From Tretioscincus oriximinensis (Eukaryota > Chordata > Lepidosauria > Squamata > Gymnophthalmidae), in contig JAJVDF010000784.1 in assembly GCA_022410635.1 (NCBI GenBank), positions 407,584 to 471,583 on the forward strand: a DNA stretch of 64,000 nt, read 5' to 3'. Shown one piece after another: positions 51,640 through 62,217 of this stretch. Every line of letters begins with the position of its first letter. Positions within the stretch are counted from its first letter, which is position 1. The notes under the pieces were generated by a model. The model worked only from the letters and a program-made list of their open reading frames with translations. It did no database searches and was not told where the DNA came from. The position numbers and the translations under genes are program-made.

Positions 51640-52060
51640 TACAGTTCAACCCAAGCTAATTTTTGACAGCGTTTATATGACCTCGGGGCCAGCAAGATTA
51701 ATCACAGATCTGGAGCACAGGGATAAGAATCCCAGTTTTCCAAGCAGCAATGTAAAATACGGCGCGGTCTCAAAAACCTTCCACTTTTAAAGCGCTTGTG
51801 TAATGAAATAAAAAAGCTCCTCTTTGACAGTGAAAAATTGGATCTATCACTGTTAGCAGCCCTGTTTACATCTCTCCTTCTCCTTACCTTGCTTTCACCT
51901 AGACCTGAAAACACCCGTACATCCTAGACTAGGCAAGGATGGAATTGCAACTTGAAAGGGCATATTGAGATACCTTCCAAACTCGCATCCTCTGAAGCTC
52001 TTCTAATTTCTTNTTTCAGTGACAAAACTTAAAAGGATGAAATAATTTTAAACTCTTTCA
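51640..52060. other. unique low-repeat DNA, candidate conserved non-coding block
   Basis: Clean DNA with TTTTTGACAGCG, GATTAATCACAGATC, CTTTGACAGTG (TGACAG sites as bound by MEIS/TGIF factors) and CTGTTTACATC (forkhead-like). Candidate only. Confidence 0.3.
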
Positions 52061-52345
52061 CAATGAACGGCCCACAAAAGGGGCAAATGCAAGCAAGAGG
52101 ACCAGAGATAAACCAGAAGCTTCCATCAGTGGTAAAGAAAAGTTGCAAGGAACTCTAATGCCTACAAGAAATCATGCAGATTTCAGCTTGATTGAGTGGA
52201 TTCTGGATGCTGTCCAGATAATACAGGTTGCTCAGAACAAATCATTGGGAGATGTTCAGATCCATTTGGGGCTCCACAATTTGGAAACCACTATAGTAGA
52301 CTTTGGGGGAAAGGAAGGAAGATAAATAGTAACTACTATTTATTA
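52061..52345. other. no gene seen
   Basis: Unrecognised. Part may already be CR1. Confidence 0.35.
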
Positions 52346-52349
52346 TCAG

Positions 52350-53540
52350 CGAACAATAGTGTTCACTGATGACACTAAACTGTTCAGGGTAGTGAAAATC
52401 GAAAATGACTCCAAGGAGCTCCAGAGTGATCTATTGAAACAAAGTGCCAAATGTACTTCAACTTTGCAAGTGAAAAGTCATGCACATTGGGGCAAAGAAC
52501 CCCAATTATTCCTACCAACTGATGGGAACCAACCGAGCAACAAAAGGATATTGGGGTGTAGGTGGACAGTTCAATGAAGGTGTCAATCTTCAAAGGGAAT
52601 TGAAAACAATTTGGCCAGTATTGTTTGCCTCCTTATGTCTGGTGAGGTCACATTTGGAATACTGTGTATAATTCTGTTCCACACATCTAAGAAAAGTTAT
52701 TGTGGAACAGAAGGAGGTGCAAAAAAGGGAAACAAGAATGATCAAGGGGCTGGAGCACCTCCCTTATGAAATCAGGTTTCAATTTCCCTTATGAAATTGG
52801 GCCTGTTCGGCCTTCGAAGATGGTTTAAGANGTAATCTATAAACCATAAATTATTTTTTTCTATCACTCAACTCTGGGACCAGGGGGCATTCCTTAAAAC
52901 TGATGGGCAGAAGAAAGAAGACAGACAAAGAAAATTATTTTTTCACACAGAGGGTCATTTGCCATGAATGGCTCAGTCGGCTAAGTGTTGGACTTTCATC
53001 TGAGAAATCGGGTTTTGAGGCCCTGGGTCAGACGTGAAGAAGGGTGAGCACCTTCTACTAGCGTGCCGTTCTAGCCAACCCATCTATTCAAAAGCAGGAA
53101 TTACAAGAAATAGTAACAGACTGCGACTAGATAAACGGGAACCACCATAGTGTGGTGGGGAAGATAGAAAGTAAGCCTTCGGATGTGACCCTGCCTTTGA
53201 TCTTGTAAGCCAGTTCTTCTTCTTCATTTGGTCTGTGGAATTTACTTCCAGAAGAGGTGGCGATAGCCTGAATAGCTTTAAGACAGGATTAGACAAGTTC
53301 ATGGAAGCCAAGGGTATAAACAGCTCCTAGGGTGGATGTCTTGATTCTACCTCCGGGATGGATTAACAGGCAGGATTCCTGAAATGCCATTTGCAGGCAG
53401 TTGAGAACNGGTGAAGTTTTTGCTTTGTTCTGCTTCAGATTACTCATGTGCAATCGGTCGGCCACTGCATGAGACAGAAGGCTACACTAGATAGGTTCTG
53501 GCCCCATTCAGCAGGGCTTCTCTTTTCTAATGTTCTAAAG
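52350..53540 (+). mobile_element. CR1-like LINE, broken RT region to 3' end
   Basis: Shifted frames preserve MFTDDTKLF at 52359 (the F-x-DD catalytic box of reverse transcriptase), HIGAKNPNYSYQLMGTN, LVRSHLEYCV, then LEHLPYE (52748-52768), and the C-terminal ..WN.LPE region near 53230. The 3' end GAGACAGAAGGCTACACTAG and CATTCAGCAGGGCTTC closes it. Several deletions and frameshifts; dead. A SINE splits it at 52962-53223. Confidence 0.88.
52962..53223 (+). mobile_element. type III SINE inserted in CR1, 7-bp duplication
   Basis: Head CCATGAATGGCTCAGTCGGC.. GAGGCCCTGGG, body with ACCATAGTGTGGTGGGGAAG, a short TTC tail. Flanked by TCATTTG at 52955-52961 and 53224-53230. The segment 53181-53202 replaces the expected body sequence and equals 49620-49641. 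Confidence 0.88.
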
Positions 53541-54190
53541 TGGAAGATAAATATCAACACTAGATCTTGATATGGATTCCATCATTCCACTGGGACACCA
53601 AACCCCCTCTAGATACCAAACCCTACTCCTTGAAAACTATCCCAAGCCAAGACGCATCAGGCTCTCTGGTGCATCAAAGCAGTCACCACCCAAGTTGCGC
53701 CCAGCATCGTTATTGATCTAGCTTTCATGTTCTTGGTATCGACAGAAATAACATTTCAGGTCAGACACGGCTGGCGTCACCAGGAAAAGAGCAGGAGAAG
53801 AGGCAGCTTCTGGGTATCAATTACAGCATTTTTCCATCAAATAGTTTATTACAGAGAGTGCCAAACAGGGAAAGAACATCTCGTGTCATATGCCGTGTCT
53901 CAAACCCCTCGGTGGCTGAGATAACAATGGCTCCATTCTGTAAACTGACATATTTTTTGTTTTCTAATGTATTCCGCTCTTTTGTATCTGTGTATTCTTA
54001 AACAACAGGCACAGATGTACCGTTTTCCAAAGGTCTTTGACTTACCATGTGNCTACTGTCCCCACCAGTGAAATAAATTGATCACTAGCGACAATGTTAA
54101 CTATTATACAAAGAGCACAGCCCGGGGGCCCTTTTGTTGCATTTTAAAAGGGTGGGGGGGGGGGCAGGGAGAAAAGGCAATTATTTGTTC
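53541..54190. other. unique low-repeat DNA, candidate conserved non-coding block
   Basis: Clean from about 53740. It includes GATAACAATGGCTCCATTCT (AACAATGG, a SOX-type site). A G run lies at 54151-54166. Confidence 0.25.
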
Positions 54191-54359
54191 CTTATGACAG
54201 TTTGCAAGATTTGCCGGGTGGGGAAGAAAAGATTAAAAAGGGAGAAAGAAAAATTGCTGATGAATATGGAAGAGGGCGGCACCAGACCCCACTGACAAAC
54301 CGTCCAACTGTGCATCCATTATGACTGATACAGGAGACAAACGCAAGAACATGAGAGCA

Positions 54360-54580
54360 CACAAACTTAAGAAGGACCCTGCTGAATGAGGCCACAGCTT
54401 CTCTAGTCCACCCTTCCATCTCACACACAGAGGCCCCACCAATGGCACCTGGGCATCTCCAGCAGAAGAAGACAAAACCCGCAACTGTTCTCAACTCTTG
54501 GAATAGAGTTCTGCTATCAATATACTAGTGTACATTATGGCAGGCCTGCCATAATCTACCCTGGCATGAATCCTGCATAC
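54360..54580 (-). mobile_element. CR1-like 3' end, minus strand, with family P inside
   Basis: GACCCTGCTGAATGAGGCCA, CTCTAGTCCACCCTTCC, GGCATCTCCAGCAGAAGAAG and GTTCTCAACTCTTGG, then family P core TACTAGTGTACATTATGGCA. Confidence 0.75.
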
Positions 54581-54639
54581 CATCATCATATGGTGGTGCT
54601 CACTAAACATTGGCAAAGGGTACGTAGCAGGGAGCAACC

Positions 54640-54800
54640 TTTGCATTGAGAGATATTTATGACCCTCTTTATCTTATCACTTATATTTATTGCCATTTTT
54701 CGCTTTGCTTTCCTGCCTTGTGCAACTGATTTTATTGTATACCATCCTGGGAGTGCGGCGACAGGACAAGTATAAACATCCAATAAATGAATAATTGATG
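54640..54800 (+). mobile_element. LINE 3' tail (L2-like)
   Basis: GTATACCATCCTGGGAGTGC.. GACAAGTATAAACATCCAAT, then AAATGAATAA. Confidence 0.65.
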
Positions 54801-54944
54801 CTGAAGCGAGTACCAGCCCTGTGCAGCCTTGGCCACAAATACATCAGTTATTTTATTACCGGAAAATGAAAATTAATCCCTTTCTAAACCGGAGATGGAA
54901 AAATGAAAAGGAGCATGTAAAGTATTATGTTCTCAGGGCCCTTT

Positions 54945-55185
54945 TATTATTTATTTTCTTATACATATATCCTGCCCTATACTCGAAGGTCTCGGGACGG
55001 CCAATCAACGGCCAGCACGCATAGCTTTTGTTTCTTTCTCCATAACAGACACCCGGCAAAGTAGGTGGGGCTGCGAGAATTCTAAAGAGCTGTGATTGGC
55101 CCAGCTGGCTTCATGGAGGAGAAGGAATTGAGCCATGAGATTTCCGGATAAAGAGTCCAGTACTCCAACCATAGCTTTAGAGTTA
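54945..55185 (-). mobile_element. type I SINE, minus strand
   Basis: TATCCTGCCCTATACTCGAA.. CATAACAGACACCCGGCAAAG.. GATTGGCCCAGCTGGCTTCA.. GAGTCCAGTACTCCAACCAT. The head is cut short. Confidence 0.85.
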
Positions 55186-55595
55186 TGTGGCACATGGTCT
55201 CATAGCATCAAAATGAATCAGACACAGAAGAGTGGAAAGTTAATCTCGATTTGTCAGCTTCTGCCAGGGGAGGAGTTTAACGCATTCATAAAGCGCAGGC
55301 AGAGTTGCACAGCAGAAGAAATGCCTTGCGAAGCACTTGGAATAACAACTTCAGAACTCTCTGTGACTCTGGTCGTTTTTGATATTTCCCATCCAGCCCT
55401 GAAAAAAAGGCTTTATTCAGACTTCGACATGTTGTGTCCCATTAAAGGAGCGAAATGCATTTCCATAGCATTATGGATCAGTAGGATTCTTTTAACCTCA
55501 CACACACGCACTTTATTTTAAGAAAAAGAACACAAGATTGGGTTATAATTGTGCACATAGGGCAAGTCTTACTTAATATTTTGGTTCGGTGCATG
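55186..55595. other. no gene seen
   Basis: A 128-codon plus frame (55135-55521) crosses the SINE border and has no known domain. Confidence 0.35.
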
Positions 55596-55599
55596 TTGA

Positions 55600-55715
55600 A
55601 AAGAGAGGGTAAGAGAAGAGAAAGAGAGAGAGAGAGAATGAGATGGAGAGATGGGAGGAGACAGAGAAAGGAAAGGAAGAGAAAGAGAAAGGAAGGGAAG
55701 AGAGAGGAAAGGAGA
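55600..55715. repeat. purine-rich GAGA/GGAA tract
   Basis: Low-complexity purine DNA. Confidence 0.85.
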
Positions 55716-55721
55716 GCTCGT

Positions 55722-55790
55722 GCTGCCTACCTTTTTCTTGTTGGTCTCTAAGGTGCAACAACCAGCTTAGCAGACATGTCTACTACTTCA
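55722..55790 (-). mobile_element. GAAGAAGTAGAC-family fragment
   Basis: TGCTGCCTACCTTTTTCTTG, TTGGTCTCTAAGGTGCAAC and AGCAGACATGTCTACTACTTC; the pieces are in mixed order, as in the rearranged copies. Confidence 0.55.
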
Positions 55791-55824
55791 TACAATGTTC
55801 TATTTTTTTTATTATATTCTGGTC

Positions 55825-56165
55825 AGTCTGGTCTTGGGGTTAGAGAGTCAGATTTTTATCTGGAAGTCTCCTGGTTCAATTCTGCACTCCTCCACAAAAA
55901 CTGCTTGACCTTGAACTAGGCACAGTTCTCTCAGCCCCACCTTCTTCACAATGTGTCTGTTAAGAAGAGAAGAACAGAAGGCTATGGAAGCTGCTTTGAG
56001 TCCCTTCAGGTTGAGAAAATCAGGGTATATAAACCAACTCTTCTTGTTCCTCTAGTCCCAGTTCTTTGCAGCTCTCTCAGCAATACGTACTTCATAAAGT
56101 GTCTGTTGTGAAGAGAAGAACAGAAAGTTATCTAAGCCACGTTGATTCCTTTTGAGTTCCCCCTT
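55825..56165 (+). mobile_element. type II SINE (first head, TTC-type tail) plus a partial second copy
   Basis: Head GGTTAGAGAGTCAGA.. CCTGGTTCAATTCTGCACTC, centre CTCTCAGCCCCACCTTCTTC, tail GCTTTGAGTCCCTTCAGGTT.. CAGGGTATATAAACC, TTC. A second centre-and-tail segment follows at 56058-56165 (AGTTCTTTGCAGCTCTCTC..). This is the classic Sauria layout. Confidence 0.85.
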
Positions 56166-56860
56166 CTTCTACTCCTACCCTGATCCTGCTTTCCAATGTT
56201 TTGATCTAGTAATCCCCCCCTTCTGGATACTACATCAGGCAGACACATAAACAGAGGGTGCCTTTTCATCAGCTTCTCCCCAAATCACACCCCATCATTT
56301 TATTGGCCAAGTTGCAATTTACTGCAGAAACATCAGGCGGAGAAGCCAAAGATGCTTGTTCCCCCGGCATCGATGCTGCACAATAAAACCTCCCCCATTC
56401 CAAGCAGCCCGGCCTAAATGCTTCTGAGCAAAAGTAAATGAAAATTCATGATACTGTATCGTGCCCAAGAGCCAGCTTAACCACCAGTGCTATACAATTA
56501 TTTATAGCGGGGACCTATCAAAGGGAATTGTTCGCCAACCTCGTTGCTCCGTGCGGTAATTGATGTGAAGTGAGGCATCGCGTCCCCTGCTGACCCTGAT
56601 GTAGTGGAAGTCAGATGGATTACATCAAACTCAATTATGATGGATATGATCAAAATCCATGATGCACAGCATGCCATAACAGGCGCTCTAAGTGTATCTA
56701 TTGATTGCTCTGGCAGGGGCAGGGAAGGGACGGCAACCTAGGGAAATTCCCCAGCAAAGTGCGAAGACCTAAGGAGAAGGAAGGCTACCTCTCTGACAGC
56801 CTCCCAATATTGCATTTCTAATTATTACTATTAACAACGATCGTGATATTTATTTATTAT
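56166..56860. other. unique low-repeat DNA, candidate conserved enhancer-like block
   Basis: Clean from about 56430. It contains CTATCAAAGG at 56515-56524 (inverted CCTTTGATAG, the TCF/LEF-type site), GGTAATTGATGTG and AACTCAATTATGATGG. Candidate only. Confidence 0.3.
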
Positions 56861-56864
56861 ATTT

Positions 56865-57250
56865 AAAGAGGCACGAATGATGCCGTGAGTTAAGAGATGG
56901 TCTTTCAGTCTTTCAACGTTCGTGAAGCCCTGTGTCGGCCATGGAAAGGGGTGAGTGCCCTCTACTGGCCTCAGCTTTAGCCCAACTCAGCTATCCAAAA
57001 TAAACTCAGCTATCTGAAATCTACACTGGCATGTGGCTGAGGCAAGTGGGGTCTGCCATAGTCTACACCGCCCCACCAACTGCATTAGGGCCGTCTCAAG
57101 CAAAAGAAGGAATAACATTCCAAGTAGACTCATGAGTGGGTGGGGAAGGAAGAAAAGATGTAAGCCTTGGGGTGAAAATTAATCATGCGAGTGCCTCTTG
57201 AGTCCCTTCAGGTGAGAAGGGCTGAGCATAAAAACCAGATTCTTGGCTCA
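56865..57250 (+). mobile_element. type III SINE with family P and CR1 debris inside
   Basis: Head GAGGCACGAATGATGCCG.. GTGAAGCCCTGTGTCGGCC, body GGTGAGTGCCCTCTACTGGC, then family P (TCTACACTGGCATGTGG) and CR1 debris (GGGCCGTCTCAAGCAAAAGA) at about 57010-57110. Then GTGGGTGGGGAAGGAAG and the tail TTGAGTCCCTTCAGGTGAG. Confidence 0.75.
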
Positions 57251-57464
57251 ATCGATAATGGTAAGAGCAAAATTTCTTTAACTGGGGCTGCATCCAGACA
57301 ACGTCAATTTTGTGTTGCATTTTTGTTATTTTTTTTATACATAAACTGTAAGATTTCAGGTATTAGAACCGATTATCCAGATTATTGGTTTACTGGGCAA
57401 ACTAACTGGCAAACCACTATGTAGAGTCATGGCGAATGGATCTGATATTGACAGAAAAAACTAT

Positions 57465-57735
57465 CCAATATTTATTTGTTTACCTACATTTGTATTCCGC
57501 CTTATACCCAAAGGTCTCATGGCAGATCACAATAAAAATAAATAAAACAGATTAACATATAACAATTAAAAATANAACAGTGCCTTCAAAAGAGGGTGAA
57601 CAAGTGTCTGAATGTGTACAGTGTAGGTGGCCTCAGTGGGCAGACAAATTCCACATTGTNGGGGCTGCCACAGAGAAGGCCGTCCCATGAGTCCACACTC
57701 CTTTGAAGAGTGAAATTGGTGGGACTGACATTATA
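57465..57735 (-). mobile_element. L2-like 3' end, minus strand
   Basis: CCGCCTTATACCCAAAGGTC, GGCAGATCACAATAAAAATA and GGGGCTGCCACAGAGAAGGC, as in the 18.9-kb copy. A TTTA-rich stretch follows (57737-57800). Confidence 0.8.
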
Positions 57736-57804
57736 TTGCAATTTATTTATTTATTATTTGTTTATTTGTTCCTTTATTATTTATTTACTTGTATCCTGCG
57801 AAGG

Positions 57805-57963
57805 AGTCAGCTGGATGCGTTCGTTATAATGAAATTCTGTTATGACGAAACCCCTTTGTAACCAACATTACTCTTATGAGCATTCCACCGGGACTTTCAA
57901 ATTCGTTCGTTACACCACAAATTTTGTTATATCAGGATTCATTGTAACAGGGTTTCAACTGTA
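57805..57963. mobile_element. Tigger-like mariner MITE, degenerate
   Basis: The right end, inverted, is CAGTTGAAACCCTGTTACAA followed by TCCTGATATAACAAAAT. The left side has GTTCGTTATAATGAAATTC. Repeated GTTATAACGAA-like units and CAGTTGAA..  ends are typical of pogo/Tigger MITEs. TA follows the right end (57962-57963). Confidence 0.5.
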
Positions 57964-58197
57964 CTAATCTTTTCTTCTTCTTTTGTTACATTCAATTTTT
58001 TCTGTACGTTTTCAGAATTATTGATTATGTTATTTGCTATTTCTATTGCCATAATATTTATTATATATTCATATAAACTGCATCTTTCTTGGATTGTATT
58101 TACTGCAATCTCTTTTTTCAGATCCACTTCCAGATCAACTTTCTTTTGCATTTGCATTGCGGAGTTTAAAGTCAATTCTCCAAGTTATCAGTTTTCC

Positions 58198-58430
58198 AGG
58201 AAAGCCCACTGCTAAACTGGCATATAGAGTTCTTGTGGGAAGGCTTTCATGTATGGATAGTTTTGATGAGAAATTGTGACAGTAAGAGGCAAAGGAATCT
58301 GATATTGATAGCAAACTATCCAACAGCATTTGGGAGGAGGGACGACTGGTCTTCCCCTTGATAACCAGCAAACAAAATGGCTGACAGATGAGTGTATCAC
58401 CTGCAGAATATAGTGCAAAAACATGAATGA
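58198..58430 (+). repeat. unclassified repeat shared with 10.3 kb, then L2-like piece
   Basis: 58250-58338 pairs with 10300-10372 inverted. 58340-58430 (CTTCCCCTTGATAACCAGC, AAACAAAATGGC) matches the L2-like piece at 37.45 kb. The whole may be an internal part of one LINE family. Confidence 0.55.
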
Positions 58431-58879
58431 GGTGCATTAAAATCAGAACACCTGTTAACCAGATTATATAGAAATTCTGGAATAAAAGATGCTACATGGA
58501 TAAGCCACAGAATCACAGTGAGGGGGCTTATGGGTTAAAAAAAGAAAGAAAATAACAGAGTCCAGCAAGGATGACGTTACAGACACAAACTATTTGGCCT
58601 TCCCCAAGTCAACAATCTGCTCCTCAGACTTTACACTTGTGGCAGAAGATGGAAGGTTGTCTTAACCTACACAGCCACTCCTGTGATGCAGCAGCCATTT
58701 TGAACTACTTGGTTCCCAGGTAACCAAACGCTGGATTTCAGAAACCTGAGTTTCCATGCGGCAAGCACACGCTCAACAAGCACAGGGGACACTGACCGAC
58801 CCAAGAGTCATAACACTGCTGGAAACAGCCTTTGAAAATCATAAATTCAGTGGAAAACCTGTTTTACCGGGGCTCAGAG
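58431..58879. other. no gene seen
   Basis: Unrecognised DNA. Confidence 0.4.
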
Positions 58880-59470
58880 TGCTGGTATTAGTTGCAGGAA
58901 GTTAATGAGGTCCTGTGTTTGAGTACAACCAGATTAAAATGAAAAACGAACCACATTACACTCTGTTTCAACAATTATTATCAGTTGCCTGTAATATAAA
59001 TATGCAAATTTCCCCGGCTTGAACTTTCACATCCTCTGTAGAGACCATTCATCTCTTTAAAGTATTAATTTAAGTTGTAAAAGGATCCATACATCACCGC
59101 CATGTCATTTTGAAAACAAATATTAATCAATTTTGGGACTTAGAATTGCCACACCGGCAGCCGTAACGTCCACTTGCGTTCGGAAGCAAAGCAGTGGCGA
59201 GAGAAATTTACATACCCATCCATGGCTTAAGAAATCATATGATAAATACAAGTGAAAGCACAAGGAGCCCTGCAGGCTTAAGACCTTATCATCTTCCAGG
59301 CAAAGGGGGAAAGGACCTCTTTTGCATTCCCGATGCAACGGTATGCAGATGAGGAATAAAGCCCTTTCCCCTATCTAAATAACCTTGAAAGCGAGTGACA
59401 GCTGATGGGGAATCATGGGTTGTTTTTGCTCAAAAGTACAAAAACACAGCAGAAGAAAATTATAATATGT
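58880..59470. other. unique low-repeat DNA, candidate conserved enhancer-like block
   Basis: About 590 clean bases with an octamer ATGCAAAT at 59002-59009, AAATATTAATCAATTTTG, ACGTCCACTTGCG and CTATCTAAATAACC. Of all the stretches it looks most like a vertebrate conserved non-coding element, judged by eye. Confidence 0.35.
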
Positions 59471-59935
59471 AGATAAGTTGGTTTTCCTAAAGAGGTTTCG
59501 AACATCTTTAAAGGATAACATCACAATTCCAGGGTACAAGAATTCTTTGCTGTGTTGTATTGTAGACTATGCAATTGTCTACTCCAACGTTTGTACACAT
59601 AGGTGAGGAGCCAGGCTGGAAAATAAATGGATTTCCAGGCAGGTTGATAGGTGAAGTCCAAATTTTTCCAGGAACAGGTCCACAATGGAGCAAGAGTCCT
59701 GCTTTGTCGGGGAAATTAAACTGCTGGCAAAAGCAATAGCAGGACCACAGAGACGCTGCTGTTGGGCCCAACCCTGGTTGGTTCTGCTCGGAGCCAGAAG
59801 ACTCCCAAAGATTGCTCACCCTAATTTAAACCAGGGGTTCAAAAAACAGGAAAGCTGCCTGATCAGAGCACAGCACGAGAAACTTCACAAGGGCAGAGTT
59901 AACACAAATTGAATTAACACTCCACTCAGACACCA
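59471..59935. other. no gene seen
   Basis: Overlapping frames on both strands (59508-59819 minus, 59685-59912 plus), neither recognised. Confidence 0.4.
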
Positions 59936-59939
59936 TGTT

Positions 59940-60270
59940 GGAACTGATGGGCAGAAGAATTAGACAAAGAAAAGCATTTTTTCATCTAGAGGGTCATCAG
60001 CCTGTGTAGTTGACTTCCAGAAGAGGTGATGGTAGCTAGCAGCTTGGATAGCTTAAAGACAGGATTAGACAAGTTCATGGAAGCCAAGGATATCAATGGC
60101 TACTAGGATGGATCTTTTGATCCTGCTTTCAGGATGGAGCAATAGGCCAGATCCTGATGTACCGTTTACATGGAGTCAAGAACAGGTGAAGATTTTGCCT
60201 TCTTCTGCTTATGAGTTCTTAGGTGGGCCACAGTGTGAGACAGAATGCTGATGAGCCCATTAATTTCTTA
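59940..60270 (+). mobile_element. CR1-like LINE 3' end
   Basis: GGAACTGATGGGCAGAAGAA, ACTTCCAGAAGAGGTGATGG, GACAGGATTAGACAAGTTCA, AGGTGGGCCACAGTGTGAGA and CAGAATGCTG. Good match to 52.9-53.5 kb. Confidence 0.88.
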
Positions 60271-61035
60271 AGTTCATAGAAGCTACCATCTTTCCCCAGC
60301 TTGGACTAAGTTGCTTCATCAGGCATGAGTTCTGTTATTTAAAGTTGTATTCCATTATTTTAATTCTGAATCCAGAGACAAATCACCAAGTAAAAATCTG
60401 AATATATTTTATGGAACACATCACATAAGCATTTTAAAAAATGTAGCCATTTCGTTCCCTTTCTGAAGTTTTCAAGTGTGTTTGCACTTGCCTATGGTAG
60501 CTAAAACTAGAAAATTAAAATCCACAGTGCAGTCAGGAAAGCTGAATTGCCTCTGTATGTTGCGTTTCTTCTGAAGCGCCCAAGATAGTTGAAATTATTC
60601 TCCTTCCTCTTATTTTTCCCTCCAGGCACCCATGTGCAGCAAGATGGCCTAGGAGGACATCTACTGGTCAAATGTTACCCAAAGACTCGTTTGTGGAAAG
60701 TTCAATCCATGTTTGAAAATTCAATTAATGAATTCATTTTTGCAGACATTACATTAAGTTGAAGGAGCTGCTTTGCTATTTTCTTTTATTCCACAGAAAA
60801 TCCAATTGCAAGTCCACTCACACATACCTGTTCATGTTATTTCTTCCTTTTTCTGTGAGCATTGAACAAAGAAAAGGATTCCCATTATATTTGCAAGTCC
60901 AAGAACAATCACAGCATGCCCGCTGCCTTTCAAATTATGAGCCAATTCTTGTCTGTTTTCATGAGAGCTCATCAGGTATAAGATGAATGTGGAGGTCCGT
61001 GTGACACAATCAGCATACATCTGCTAACACGAAAC
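60271..61035. other. no gene called
   Basis: A 62-codon minus frame (60832-61020) has a hydrophobic middle (AVIVLGLANIMGILFF) but no known family and no gene context. DNA next to it (61040-61143) is Q-family, so it may lie inside a transposon. Confidence 0.35.
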
Positions 61036-61039
61036 CATT

Positions 61040-61143
61040 AAAACTAAGTGGGTGTACTGCTGAACCTGTGTGAGCACATGAGGCAGATCCTGCATGAATT
61101 AGCTACCATAGCGACACAAATATCTCACCCCGTTGGGGCCTAC
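61040..61143 (-). mobile_element. Q-family terminal fragment, minus strand
   Basis: On minus: GGCCCCAACGGGGTGAGAT.. GTGTCGCTATGGTAGC.. CAGGATCTGCCTCATGTGC, the order of the Q2 left half. Confidence 0.5.
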
Positions 61144-61351
61144 AAGTATCCAGAAATTCAATCAATGTGAACAAGTCATTCGTTCACAAACATGAACAAT
61201 TTGCTCCGACAGTTCGCACTCACTGGGGGGGGGGGGGGTGTTGCCCTTGAAATGGGATTTTTCCCCCTAGTGGAAAACTGTATTTTCGGTTTTAGAACAA
61301 GTCCAAAATCAAATGAGAACAACTAGTTTGTTCAATCAAGTGATGCATTGA

Positions 61352-61560
61352 CAAACTGAATACACGATTGTTCAGTTCACTAGTAACCAAAGGCATGATT
61401 TCCATCCATTTCTATCTCTAGAAATGACTTTTCAAGACTAGTTGGGGATGCCAGAGTTCATATCTCTTAACTAGTCTTGAAAAGTCATTTCTAGGGATAT
61501 AAACGGATGGAAATCACGCATTCGGTTACCAGTGAACTGAACAATCGTGTATTCAGTTTG
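61352..61560. repeat. long hairpin with 92-bp arms
   Basis: Arms 61352-61443 and 61469-61560 pair with about seven mismatches and no gaps around a 25-base loop. Outer ends CAAACTGAATACACGATTGT and its complement; inner ends GACTTTTCAAGACTAGTT and its complement. No coding capacity and no second copy in the window. Confidence 0.92.
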
Positions 61561-62215
61561 TTCCACACCATTAAACTACATTTCCCATAATTCTATGAAA
61601 ACCTCAGCCATGTTTAAGAACATCTGGAAGGATGCAGTTGATTGNCCCATGGTAGCCCAGTGCCTCAGCTTGTACAGCACACATCTTTCCACCTTGTGGA
61701 TATTATAGGCATCTTTCAGCCCTTTCCTCATTTAGCTACTCTTCACAACGCAGACAGCAGTTTTATGGACTCCTAAATCTTCATCCAGAGGCGCCTTTGA
61801 AACACCGAGCAGATTTAAAGAGCCATAAAGACCCTGTGGTGATGCTCAGGGCTGCCTCAGCTACACCCTAATCAAAGCAGGAAAGAGCTCAGGATTTCAT
61901 CTTTGATGAACATAATAGCCAGTCGAACTTTCATTTTCTGTGTCTAGTTAGTTGGGTTTCCAATTCATTTTTAAGTGCCAACACCGAAGCAGGTTTAGGG
62001 CTTCTGCTTGATTTTGCAAACAAATGGTTTTGAATTGATGGGGTGCAGGAAGAGGCAAAAACAATTTTCGTTCTTTCAAAGAAGAAAATGAAAGGAATTC
62101 TATGTATTATTTTTAAAAATGCTGTAGCTGGTGGTCTCATTCATCCCAAGTCAGTGGGTAAAGTATTTTAAACAAGGATTTCAGGACCCCCACACTCAAA
62201 TCCCCTCTCAGTAAG
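61561..62215. other. no gene seen
   Basis: Unrecognised DNA. Confidence 0.4.
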
Positions 62216-62217
62216 CC

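Noticed and set aside
60832..61020. 62-codon minus frame with a membrane-like segment
   Set aside because: Too short, without relatives or context, and next to a Q-family end; hydrophobic stretches are common in random AT-rich frames.
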